A stretch of DNA of 30,102 bases from JBMYYE01 sp049609065 (GCA_049609065.1 JBMYYE010000015.1:1-30102); one strand, 5' to 3'; positions 17,267 through 24,097 are shown, counted from the stretch's first letter. Numbers and translations: made by a program. Notes: generated by a model from the sequence alone, not told the origin.

Positions 17267-18310
17267 ATGGTTGATTTATGCGTGATGGGTGGCGGAATTT
17301 TTGGGCTTTCGGTGGCCTATGCCTGTCAGTCCCGCGGGGCCAAGGTCACGCTGCGCGAAAAACGCGCGATTGGGGCAGGTTCAAGCGGTGGAATGGTGGG
17401 CGCGTTGGCGCCACACACGCCTGACAATTGGAATGACAAAAAAGAGTTCCAGTTCCAAAGCCTCATCGCGATGGAAGATTACTGGGGCGAAGTGGATGGG
17501 CTTTCTGGCATTTCGTCAGGCTATGGGCGCACAGGGCGCATTCAATCCATTCCAGATGAACGGGTCCTCAATTTGGCCCATAACCGAACCGAATGGGCCA
17601 AAGATATCTGGAAAGGCTATGCCGAATGGACGGTTGTTGAGGCGGATGATTGGGGGGATTGGGCCCCTGACACGCAGTATGGAAAATTGATCCTTGATAC
17701 TTTGAGCGCCCGTATGAACCCGCGGCTTGCGGCCCAAAGCTTGGCGGCGGCATTTAAAGCCAAAGGCGGCCAGATTGAGATTTCAGATGAGGCGCCATCG
17801 GGTCTACCTGTGGTTTGGGCGACGGGGTATGAGGGGCTCGAAACTCTCAGCCGTGAGTTGGATAGAAATATGGGATATGGCGTGAAGGGGCAGTCGATTT
17901 TGCTCAATTATGATGCCCGTGACAAACCGCATCTTTTTGCGGATGGTTTGCATATTGTGCCCCATGAAAATGGCACATTGGCCATTGGATCAACGAATGA
18001 GAAAGACTTCACCGACGCGGTCGCGACGGATGGGCAGATTGAGGATGTCTATGCCCGTGCGGTTGCTGCGATTCCGATCCTAAAATCCGCCCCGATCCTT
18101 GGGCGGTGGGCCGGCGTGCGCCCCCGCGCGATGACCCGTGCGCCGCTTTTGGGGGCGCATCCAACACGGGACGGGCATTTCGTTGCAAATGGTGGGTTTA
18201 AAATCGGATTTGGCGTGTCAATTAAGGTCGGGGACGTCATGGCGGATTTGATTTTGGATGGGAAAGATAATATCCCTTCTGGGTTTCGCCTTGCCTCAAG
18301 CGACGCGTGA
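17267..18310 (+). CDS. FAD-dependent oxidoreductase (DAO family), possible MnmC oxidase half
   Basis: 347-residue flavoprotein of the D-amino-acid-oxidase fold. The N-terminal FAD motif is VMGGGIFGLSVAYA, followed by REKRAIGAGSSGGMVGALAPHTPDNW; the C-terminal FAD-closing region is GGFKIGFGVSIKVGDVMADLIL. The family oxidises C-N bonds of small amines or amino acids. The GALAPH region after the glycine-rich loop and the location beside mnmD suggest it may do the MnmC oxidase reaction, converting cmnm5s2U to nm5s2U, but a glycine-oxidase-like role is equally compatible. The start at 17267 is chosen because the FAD motif follows directly and a GGGG lies 8 bases upstream; longer forms would run into mnmD. 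Confidence 0.82.
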   Translation: MVDLCVMGGGIFGLSVAYACQSRGAKVTLREKRAIGAGSSGGMVGALAPHTPDNWNDKKEFQFQSLIAMEDYWGEVDGLSGISSGYGRTGRIQSIPDERVLNLAHNRTEWAKDIWKGYAEWTVVEADDWGDWAPDTQYGKLILDTLSARMNPRLAAQSLAAAFKAKGGQIEISDEAPSGLPVVWATGYEGLETLSRELDRNMGYGVKGQSILLNYDARDKPHLFADGLHIVPHENGTLAIGSTNEKDFTDAVATDGQIEDVYARAVAAIPILKSAPILGRWAGVRPRAMTRAPLLGAHPTRDGHFVANGGFKIGFGVSIKVGDVMADLILDGKDNIPSGFRLASSDA

Positions 18311-18355
18311 GGCGCGTCCGCCAGAGTTGGTCTATTAAAAAACACATGCATAGGT

Positions 18356-18385
18356 GGGAATTTTTTTAACGCCCCTTCGTAAGTG
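18356..18385 (+). promoter_or_regulatory. Candidate ECF-type promoter of the secreted protein/sigma unit
   Basis: GGGAAT (18356-18361), a 16-base spacer and CGTAAG (18378-18383) match the GGGAA(C/T) -35 and CGT-type -10 used by many ECF sigma factors. It lies 45 bp before the first gene of a unit that encodes an ECF sigma factor, so autoregulation is the simplest reading. The assignment to this sigma factor is inferred. Confidence 0.55.
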
Positions 18386-18428
18386 TAGTGTCTGCAATAT
18401 CGCAGGCCTGACAAAATCGGAGAAACCA

Positions 18429-18821
18429 ATGTCGTTTAAAACTATCACTTTGGCCTGTATCGGGCTGGTCGCAACAACTGTTTTTGTACATGCGGATGGT
18501 CATGTCTCTGCGCCTGCTGTGACGGGGGCATTTAATGGCGAAACCTTCTTGATGGATGCCAATAAAATGACGCTCTACACATTTGATAAGGATAAAAAGG
18601 GTGTTTCAAACTGCAATGGCGAATGTGCGATCAAATGGCCGCCGCTTATGGGAGAGGTCGAAATGGACCTTCCAAGGGGGTATAGCGTGATCACACGCAA
18701 AGATGGTAGCGCGCAGGTCGCGTATAAAGGTCAACCGCTTTACCTGTGGTTTAAGGATGCAAAGCCTGGCGATATGACGGGGGATGGTGTGAAAGGTGTG
18801 TGGCACACTGCGCGTCCTTGA
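18429..18821 (+). CDS. Secreted repeat protein, COG4315 / Lipoprotein_15 type
   Basis: 130-residue exported protein of unknown function. It has a signal peptide (about residues 1-22, cleavage after VHA). One repeat has TLYTFDKDKKGVSNCNGECAIKWPP with C62 and C66 in a CxxxC arrangement, and the second has GQPLYLWFKDAKPGD followed by GVWHTARP at the end. These features define the secreted-repeat family, whose molecular role is unproven; the cysteine pair could bind metal or cycle between thiol and disulfide. There is no lipobox despite the family name. CGGAGAAA lies 3 bases before the ATG. It is the first gene after an ECF-type promoter and is followed by the sigma and anti-sigma genes, so it is a likely target of that sigma factor. 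Confidence 0.85.
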   Translation: MSFKTITLACIGLVATTVFVHADGHVSAPAVTGAFNGETFLMDANKMTLYTFDKDKKGVSNCNGECAIKWPPLMGEVEMDLPRGYSVITRKDGSAQVAYKGQPLYLWFKDAKPGDMTGDGVKGVWHTARP

Positions 18822-18832
18822 ATGTTGACAAT

Positions 18833-18854
18833 GGGGGTGGCGGTGCCCACCCTC
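18833..18854 (+). terminator. Weak hairpin between the secreted protein and sigma genes
   Basis: An 8-bp stem (GGGGGTGG with CCACCCTC, one G-T pair) with a 6-base loop is followed by ATCTTTCATC rather than a clean T-run. It could partially end transcription after the abundant secreted protein and let a little read-through reach the sigma gene. Confidence 0.35.
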
Positions 18855-18876
18855 ATCTTTCATCTAAGGTTGGGAT

Positions 18877-19386
18877 ATGACCCGTTCGTTTGAAATTCAG
18901 CTTGAAGCATGCCTCTCAGATTTGTGGCGTTATGCGTGGTCTTTGACGCGTGATCGGGATGCCGCGGATGATTTGGTGCAAGACTGCGTAGAGCGGGCTT
19001 TGCGCAAACGGTTTTTGTGGTTGCCAAGGCGGCCGTTAAAGCCGTGGCTGACTAAAATGATGCTCAACCTTTATCGGGATCAGTGGCGCCACAATGCCAG
19101 ATACCGTGTGGTTGGCATTGATCAGGTTGCGGATTTGGTTGCACTCACAAGCACGCCTGAAGAGAGGCTTGAAATCAAAGAGATCTGGATGAAAATGGAT
19201 GATATCCCACAGGACCAACGTGAGGCGCTTCTTGCTGTTGTGGTTGGTGGGTTAAGTTATGACGAAGCCGCGACAGCACTGTCGATTCCGAAAGGCACGT
19301 TAATGTCGCGAATTTCGCGGGCGCGTGCTAAACTAAAGGCGGATATGGGCGCATCAGCGACCACAAAGATCAGGAGCGTGAAATGA
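18877..19386 (+). CDS. ECF-family RNA polymerase sigma factor
   Basis: 169-residue group 4 sigma factor with only regions 2 and 4. Region 2 spans about residues 14-70 (LWRYAWSLTRDRDAADDLVQDCVERAL...WLTKMMLNLYRDQWR) and should bind core polymerase and melt the -10. Region 4 spans about 108-153 (PQDQREALLAVVVGGLSYDEAATAL...GTLMSRISRARAKL) and is a helix-turn-helix for the -35. There is no extra C-terminal domain. AAGG lies 8-11 bases before the ATG. The stop overlaps the anti-sigma start (ATGA). No second ECF promoter is visible before this gene, so it probably depends on the promoter at 18356. Confidence 0.93.
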   Translation: MTRSFEIQLEACLSDLWRYAWSLTRDRDAADDLVQDCVERALRKRFLWLPRRPLKPWLTKMMLNLYRDQWRHNARYRVVGIDQVADLVALTSTPEERLEIKEIWMKMDDIPQDQREALLAVVVGGLSYDEAATALSIPKGTLMSRISRARAKLKADMGASATTKIRSVK

Positions 19387-20141
19387 CCGTAAGCCCCTCC
19401 ATAGAAGAGTTGATGCAACGTGGCATTGATGGTGACCTTTCACGTGAAGAGCATCTGAATCTCACGCAATATTTGGCCGAAAATCCAAAGGCTGCGGCCG
19501 AGTATGACAGGCTGCTCCAGCAAACGAAAATGATTGGGGCGGCTGTTCCCGTGCCGTCAGCGGCACATTTGAAAGGCCTTCGGACGCAGGCAAAAAATAC
19601 GCAGCCTCCTGCTTTGCGATTGGCGGCCTCGGTTGCGATTTTTGCAGTTGGTGTTGGTGTTGGGCAGTTTTGGGCCCCACAAGATAGGGACATGGCCACC
19701 GGTCTCACGCTTTTTGCGCAACAGGCCAAGGCGGCGCATTCCTTATATGTCAGTGAAGTTTTGCACCCTGTGGAAGTGGCGGCATCAGAAAAAGAACATC
19801 TTCAAACATGGTTATCAAACAGGCTTGGCTCGGCCATCATTGCGCCGAAGCTTGGGGAAACGGGGTTTTCACTGATTGGGGGGCGGCTTTTGCCCGCAGG
19901 GGTGCAGGCTTCGGCGCTTTTCATGTATGAAAATGCCAAAGGGGATCGCTTGAGCCTCGTGGCAACCCATAGCGCTTCGCGCCAAAATCAATCCTTTCGC
20001 TTCCAAAACGAAGATGGCTATTTGGTTGTTTCGTGGCAGGATGGACCTTGGCAATATTCGTTGGTTGGGGATCAGCAAAAAGAGCCAATGGATCAAATCG
20101 CGCAGTTGGTGCATGGCCAAATGAAAGTGGAGAACACATGA
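19383..20141 (+). CDS. Anti-sigma factor, one transmembrane helix, cysteine-free
   Basis: 252-residue membrane anti-sigma factor (RsiW/RskA-like). The N-terminal 50 residues (IEELMQRGIDGDLSREEHLNLTQYLAENPKAAAEYDRLL) form the sigma-binding helical domain, and one membrane helix lies at about 79-97. The periplasmic part has HPVEVAASEKEHLQTWLSNRLG and GFSLIGGRLLP, a pattern I recognise from proteobacterial anti-sigma proteins. There is no HxxxCxxC zinc motif and no cysteine at all, so thiol-redox sensing by this protein is unlikely. It overlaps the sigma gene by 4 bp upstream and the VOC gene by 4 bp downstream. The signal it reads is unknown. Confidence 0.88.
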   Translation: MTVSPSIEELMQRGIDGDLSREEHLNLTQYLAENPKAAAEYDRLLQQTKMIGAAVPVPSAAHLKGLRTQAKNTQPPALRLAASVAIFAVGVGVGQFWAPQDRDMATGLTLFAQQAKAAHSLYVSEVLHPVEVAASEKEHLQTWLSNRLGSAIIAPKLGETGFSLIGGRLLPAGVQASALFMYENAKGDRLSLVATHSASRQNQSFRFQNEDGYLVVSWQDGPWQYSLVGDQQKEPMDQIAQLVHGQMKVENT

Positions 20142-20545
20142 AACCTGTCATTTCAGCGCTCGATCATTTGGTGTTAACGGCCCGCGACCTACATGTGACG
20201 CGGCGGTTTTACGAAGACGTGCTTGGCATGGTGGCACAGGTATTCGTGACACCCTCAGGCGAAGACCGCTATGCGCTTTCATTTGGTGTGCAGAAAATAA
20301 ACCTACATCAAGAGGGGGCGGAATTTGCGCCTCATGCCAAAGTGCCCATGGCGGGTGCGCTTGATCTTTGTTTTGTATCGGAAACGCCCCTTTCGGACTG
20401 GCAGGGTCACTTATCTCTGTTTGGTGTGGACATCATTGATGGGCCTGTGCAGCGCACGGGGGCCCAAGGGCCAATCACATCGATTTATATTGCCGATCCA
20501 GATGGCAATTTGATTGAGATTGCCAATCGTATCTCGTCACAATAG
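20138..20545 (+). CDS. VOC/glyoxalase-fold protein, GLOD5-like
   Basis: 135-residue cytoplasmic protein with one pair of beta-alpha-beta-beta-beta modules. SALDHLVLTARDLHVTRRFYEDVLGM begins the fold with H10. KINLHQEGAEFAPHAKVP, DLCFVSETPL and DPDGNLIEIANR (glutamate near 128) follow, closely resembling GLOD5 and bacterial VOC 'virulence protein' sequences. Metal ligands look present. The family includes glyoxalases, dioxygenases and fosfomycin-resistance enzymes; the substrate here is unknown. GGAG lies 6 bases before the ATG, and the start overlaps the anti-sigma stop (ATGA), tying it to the sigma unit. The frame is open upstream, but that stretch is the anti-sigma gene. Confidence 0.88.
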   Translation: MKPVISALDHLVLTARDLHVTRRFYEDVLGMVAQVFVTPSGEDRYALSFGVQKINLHQEGAEFAPHAKVPMAGALDLCFVSETPLSDWQGHLSLFGVDIIDGPVQRTGAQGPITSIYIADPDGNLIEIANRISSQ

Positions 20546-20620
20546 GCGCTTGCGAAGCGGACGCATTTGCCGCAGTCTTTGATTAAACTGGTATTGAACT
20601 TCATCAGAAAGAAGACAGGT

Positions 20621-22279
20621 ATGGTACGGCACGGCGGTCAAATTCTCGTGGATCAACTGAAACTGCAAGGGGTGGAACGTGTGTATTCCGTTCCGGGCGA
20701 AAGCTTCCTTGCGGCCCTTGATGGGCTTTATGAAAGTGGCATCGATAACATTGTGTGCCGTCAAGAAGGCGGCGCCGCAATGATGGCTGAGGCGCATGGC
20801 AAATTGACGGGCACGCCTGGGGTGCTTTTCGTGACCCGTGGTCCAGGGGCCACCAACGCCACAGCGGGCATTCATATTGCGATGCAAGATTCGACGCCGA
20901 TGGTCGTGTTCGTTGGTCAGATCGCGCGCCATCACCGCGACCGTGAGGCGTTCCAAGAGGTCGATTACCGTGCTTTCATGGGGCCGATTGCCAAATGGGC
21001 AACCGAAGTGGATCAGATCGAACGCCTCCCTGAATATATTTCACGTGCGTTCCATGTGGCCCAATCGGGGCGCCCAGGGCCAGTGGTTTTGGCATTGCCA
21101 GAAGATATGCTTAGCGCGGTTTCAGATGCGCCAGATTTGCCCGCACGTGTCGCCCCCCATACATCCAACTTCGCAGCAGAAGCTGCACAGATTTTAACGG
21201 CGATCACAGCCGCGGAACGGCCCATTATTTTGGCGGGCGGCGGTGGCTGGTCCAAAGACGCCGCGCGTGATTTACAGCGGTTCGCGGAAACGCTCGACCT
21301 TCCGGTTACGGTCTCTTTTCGCCGCCAAGACTACATGGATAACCGAAGCGAAAACTTTGTCGGTGATCTTGGGGTTGGTATGAACCCAAAACTGGGCGCG
21401 CGGCTAAAAGATGCGGATCTTTTGGTCGTGTTGGGATCACGTTTGGGGGATATCGAGACGGGGGGCTATGAATTGCTGGATCCTGCAGGGCCTTCGGTAA
21501 AGATCGTGCATACATATCCTGACCCTGATGAACTTGGGCGCGTGTATCGCCCTGATATATCAATTGTTGCGCCAACGGCGGCTCTTTTGTCTGTGCTGGC
21601 CGATGCAACTTCGGATGTAGCCCCTTCTTGGGCCGCGTGGCGCCAAGAGATGCGTGATGAGTATTTGGCGTGGCAAAGCCCCAAGGAAACACCGGGGGAT
21701 GTGAAAATGGAAGAGGTTATTACATGGCTGTCGTCTGAGTTGCCCGAAGACGCCATTTTGACCAATGGCGCAGGAAATTATGCCGCGTTTTTACATCGGT
21801 ATTTTCGGTTTAAGTCCTACCGAAGCCAGCTTGCGCCGACCTCTGGATCAATGGGTTATGGTTTGCCGGCTGCGATTGCTGCCTCCATTGAGCACCCTGA
21901 TCGGGATGTGATTTGTATGGCGGGTGATGGTTGTTTGCAAATGACTGTGAATGAGTTTTCAACCGCTGTTCAACATGGGGCGAAACCCATTGTGATCGTG
22001 GCCAATAATGGACGATATGGCACGATCCGTATGCATCAGGAAAAAACCTATCCCGCACGGGTGAGTGGTACGATGTTGGCAAATCCTGATTTTGCAGCCC
22101 TTGCGTGCGCCTATGGCGGGCATGGTGAGGTCGTGACGACGCAATCGGATTTTGCGGATGCATTCAAGCGCGCAAAAGCGTCGCAAAAGCCTGCGATCAT
22201 TGAGCTTCAGCTAGATGAAGAGGCATTATCAACAGGTTTGACGTTGAGTGAAACGCGCGCGATTGGTGAACAGACCTAA
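20621..22279 (+). CDS. Thiamine diphosphate-dependent enzyme, acetolactate synthase-like
   Basis: 552-residue cytoplasmic protein with the three-domain ThDP architecture: pyrimidine-binding domain (GGQILVDQLKLQGVERVYSVPGESFL, catalytic glutamate E49 in CRQEGGAAMMAEAHG), central domain, and pyrophosphate domain with AGDGCLQMTVNEF near residue 433 and the closing VANN near 460. It resembles IlvB but has no adjacent small regulatory subunit, and it lacks the expected branched-chain operon context, so it is more likely a decarboxylase or carboligase of other 2-oxo acids. The start at 20621 (MVRHGGQIL) has GAAGACAGG just upstream; 18 further codons would add an atypical extension. It lies 75 bp after the VOC gene and ends at a strong terminator. 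Confidence 0.88.
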   Translation: MVRHGGQILVDQLKLQGVERVYSVPGESFLAALDGLYESGIDNIVCRQEGGAAMMAEAHGKLTGTPGVLFVTRGPGATNATAGIHIAMQDSTPMVVFVGQIARHHRDREAFQEVDYRAFMGPIAKWATEVDQIERLPEYISRAFHVAQSGRPGPVVLALPEDMLSAVSDAPDLPARVAPHTSNFAAEAAQILTAITAAERPIILAGGGGWSKDAARDLQRFAETLDLPVTVSFRRQDYMDNRSENFVGDLGVGMNPKLGARLKDADLLVVLGSRLGDIETGGYELLDPAGPSVKIVHTYPDPDELGRVYRPDISIVAPTAALLSVLADATSDVAPSWAAWRQEMRDEYLAWQSPKETPGDVKMEEVITWLSSELPEDAILTNGAGNYAAFLHRYFRFKSYRSQLAPTSGSMGYGLPAAIAASIEHPDRDVICMAGDGCLQMTVNEFSTAVQHGAKPIVIVANNGRYGTIRMHQEKTYPARVSGTMLANPDFAALACAYGGHGEVVTTQSDFADAFKRAKASQKPAIIELQLDEEALSTGLTLSETRAIGEQT

Positions 22280-22300
22280 GCTTGCGTCATATCCCATGTA

Positions 22301-22333
22301 AAAAAGGCACCGCTGAGGTGCCTTTTTGTTTTT
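22301..22333. terminator. Bidirectional intrinsic terminator
   Basis: A perfect 11-bp stem (AAAAAGGCACC with GGTGCCTTTTT) with a 5-base loop has T-runs on both strands: TTTTTGTTTTT on + and TTTTTT on -. It lies between the convergent ThDP-enzyme and ten-TM protein genes and can end both transcripts. Confidence 0.92.
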
Positions 22334-22346
22334 CGTGCAGGTGGTT

Positions 22347-23558
22347 TTATTCTGCGGGAACGGCGTTTCCTGATGCGGTGCCTTTAAAGTGACGGCGGTT
22401 GAGGTGAAAGACCAAAGCAACCATCGCGATTTGTAGCGCGATCGGAATGATCGATAGCACAAAATATGCGGTCCCGAATTTGGCGATGATCCCCGCCCCA
22501 ACAAGACCCTTATTGATCCAAAACATGCTCATCACGTTGAGCGCAACACCGGGACAGACAAGGCCATAGGCGCCTGCGGAATTTTCGGAACCGGTTAAAA
22601 AACGTTTCGCATAACCAACACGTTTTAGCACCAATAGGCCAAAGAGGGCGATCAACACCTGCAAGGATATCATCCGGCTGAGCGTGATGAGCATATCACC
22701 TGCGGACCCGTGACTACCAAAATGCACATGAAGGCCATGGGACTGACGCACGATGAGAATGCCAAGAACGGTCATGATTGGGATCACCACCATCAATGTT
22801 GGTGCGGTTTCTGCATTTGCGCCGTTTTCCATCATGGATCGCAAGCCTAAGATAAGCGCAATGACGGTGATGACAACGGAGGCCACCAAGAAGAAAGTAG
22901 ATGCCACCAAAGAAATGCCTGCCACAACTTTAACGGTCGATAAGGCCGCTGGCGCCGAGAGCCCGACGCCGACCATGGCAAGCGCAAAAGCTGGCATCAT
23001 TTGGGCGAAAGAATTGTTGGCTTCACAGTTAAACCCACCGCGCTCTGCAAGGCGGCCGATGAATGTACCCAACTGGCGAAAAGCCAGATAACCGATGGCA
23101 AGGAACGCAATCAATGCCAGTGGAAAGAGGTATTCTACAACAACCCAAAGGCCCGGCACATAGACCAAGCCAACGATGAACCCGGCGTTTACCGTCATCG
23201 CCAAAGCCAAAGGCATGGCCATGATTTGTGTTTCGCCATTGGAATTTGAAAGCGCCTTCCACGCGTCGGTGGTTTTGTAGATCCCAACTTGTTTGAGGTT
23301 CCACAAAAGCATCTTAACGTTCAAGAAAACCATCACAGCAATGCCAACCCATGCGACAACAATTGCCGTCTGGAGCCATGCAGGGCCGGTTTGAAACGCC
23401 TTCAAGATGTCTTCGAAGACAGGAACAGGTTGGTTTGGATGCGGGACCCAAAACATAAGATACATAAAAAACGTCACCGCAAGACCACCCGCGCCCAAAG
23501 ACGCAAGGAAGTAGAGCGGCGAATAGATGTTCGCGGGGCGGTGAGCAGGGGTGGACAT
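22347..23558 (-). CDS. Ten-helix membrane protein, possibly TsoY-like; function unknown
   Basis: 403-residue inner-membrane protein with about ten hydrophobic helices (first YSPLYFLASLGAGGLAVTFF, last VLSIIPIALQIAMVALVF). The helix count and size resemble the TehA/SLAC1 (TDT) fold. I tentatively recall similar roseobacter sequences named TsoY-family (seleno)proteins; this is memory, not a search. Only two cysteines are present: C178 in a loop (GGFNCEANN) and C335 in helix 9 (GLVCPGVAL). A loop after helix 7 carries H274, H277, H279 and H283. The start at 23558 is the first ATG with an AAGGA 6-10 bases upstream; an in-frame TTG lies two codons before. It stands alone, with a palindromic operator candidate in its leader. 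Confidence 0.8.
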   Translation of the reverse strand: MSTPAHRPANIYSPLYFLASLGAGGLAVTFFMYLMFWVPHPNQPVPVFEDILKAFQTGPAWLQTAIVVAWVGIAVMVFLNVKMLLWNLKQVGIYKTTDAWKALSNSNGETQIMAMPLALAMTVNAGFIVGLVYVPGLWVVVEYLFPLALIAFLAIGYLAFRQLGTFIGRLAERGGFNCEANNSFAQMMPAFALAMVGVGLSAPAALSTVKVVAGISLVASTFFLVASVVITVIALILGLRSMMENGANAETAPTLMVVIPIMTVLGILIVRQSHGLHVHFGSHGSAGDMLITLSRMISLQVLIALFGLLVLKRVGYAKRFLTGSENSAGAYGLVCPGVALNVMSMFWINKGLVGAGIIAKFGTAYFVLSIIPIALQIAMVALVFHLNRRHFKGTASGNAVPAE

Positions 23559-23575
23559 TGTCAAATTCCTTATAC

Positions 23576-23591
23576 ATTCATGTTTATGAAT
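23576..23591 (-). promoter_or_regulatory. Palindromic operator matching SqrR/BigR-type ATTC-N8-GAAT
   Basis: ATTC-ATGTTTAT-GAAT is a perfect match to the ATTC-N8-GAAT consensus that I recall for SqrR, the ArsR-family persulfide-responsive repressor of Rhodobacter. It lies 18-33 bp before the ATG of the ten-TM gene, immediately above the ribosome binding site, and overlaps a plausible -10 (TTGTGT-N17-CATAAA on the - strand). The position suits repression. The regulator's identity is inferred. Confidence 0.5.
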
Positions 23592-23661
23592 ATGTATGGG
23601 GGATTACACAATATGTAACTGCGACATTCCGCCACGTGCGGCGACATGCATTTTGAAATGG

Positions 23662-23676
23662 TTAAGCTTTGATTAA
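23662..23676 (+). promoter_or_regulatory. Perfect CtrA box (TTAA-N7-TTAA)
   Basis: TTAA-GCTTTGA-TTAA matches the full consensus of the alphaproteobacterial cell-cycle regulator CtrA. It lies 24-38 bp before the lipoprotein gene at 23700 and about 104 bp from the divergent ten-TM gene. About one chance match would be expected per 65 kb, so placement in this short intergenic region is suggestive rather than proof. Confidence 0.5.
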
Positions 23677-23699
23677 GGATCGCATGCCTAGAGTGCAGA

Positions 23700-24026
23700 A
23701 TGGAGATATTTAAAAACCACGTCTGGGGTCCGTTTTTGATTGTGCTCTTTCTTGGAGCATGTGACACGCCAAATAGGAAATTTCAGGGCGTGGCACCTGT
23801 GTGGGTGCAGGTGGACGGTTCAACCTTTGTGGTTCGGAAAAAGGACCTAGATGTTGAAGTGATCCGCATGAATAAGGAATGGCCGCCCACCATCGCGCGG
23901 ATATTCCCAAAGGCCGAAAAAGCAGTGAAGCAGGCCACAAATTGTGAGGTGAAATCAGGCTCCATGCGCGGAGATGCGGCACAGATGTTTGCAAAATTGA
24001 AGTGCCCGAAGGCGAAAAAATCCTGA
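23700..24026 (+). CDS. Small predicted lipoprotein, unknown function
   Basis: 108 residues. A hydrophobic signal (GPFLIVLFLGA) ends in a lipobox LGAC with C21 as the predicted lipidated residue, followed by D22; in E. coli, Asp after the cysteine keeps lipoproteins in the inner membrane, which may or may not apply here. The mature part has a beta-rich start (VWVQVDGSTFVVRKKDLDVEVIR), a WPPT segment and two more cysteines (CEV near 82 and CPKAKK near 102) that could form a disulfide. I do not recognise a family. The ribosome binding site is weak. A perfect CtrA box lies just upstream and smc follows about 130 bp later on the same strand. Confidence 0.7.
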   Translation: MEIFKNHVWGPFLIVLFLGACDTPNRKFQGVAPVWVQVDGSTFVVRKKDLDVEVIRMNKEWPPTIARIFPKAEKAVKQATNCEVKSGSMRGDAAQMFAKLKCPKAKKS

Positions 24027-24052
24027 AATTTAGCCAGATTTCATCAATATAC

Positions 24053-24061
24053 TGTGGATAA
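24053..24061 (-). promoter_or_regulatory. Consensus DnaA box upstream of smc
   Basis: TGTGGATAA on the + strand is the exact complement of the DnaA box TTATCCACA. A perfect 9-mer is expected less than once in a window this size, and here it falls in the 129-bp region before smc. A lone box suggests transcriptional control rather than an origin. Confidence 0.45.
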
Positions 24062-24097
24062 GTCTTCATTGAGGGGCATATATAGTGTGATTTCGTT

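Noticed and set aside
23559..23564. TTG start two codons before the ATG of the ten-TM gene
   Set aside because: The ATG at 23558 is better spaced from the AAGGA site; the TTG sits too close to it.
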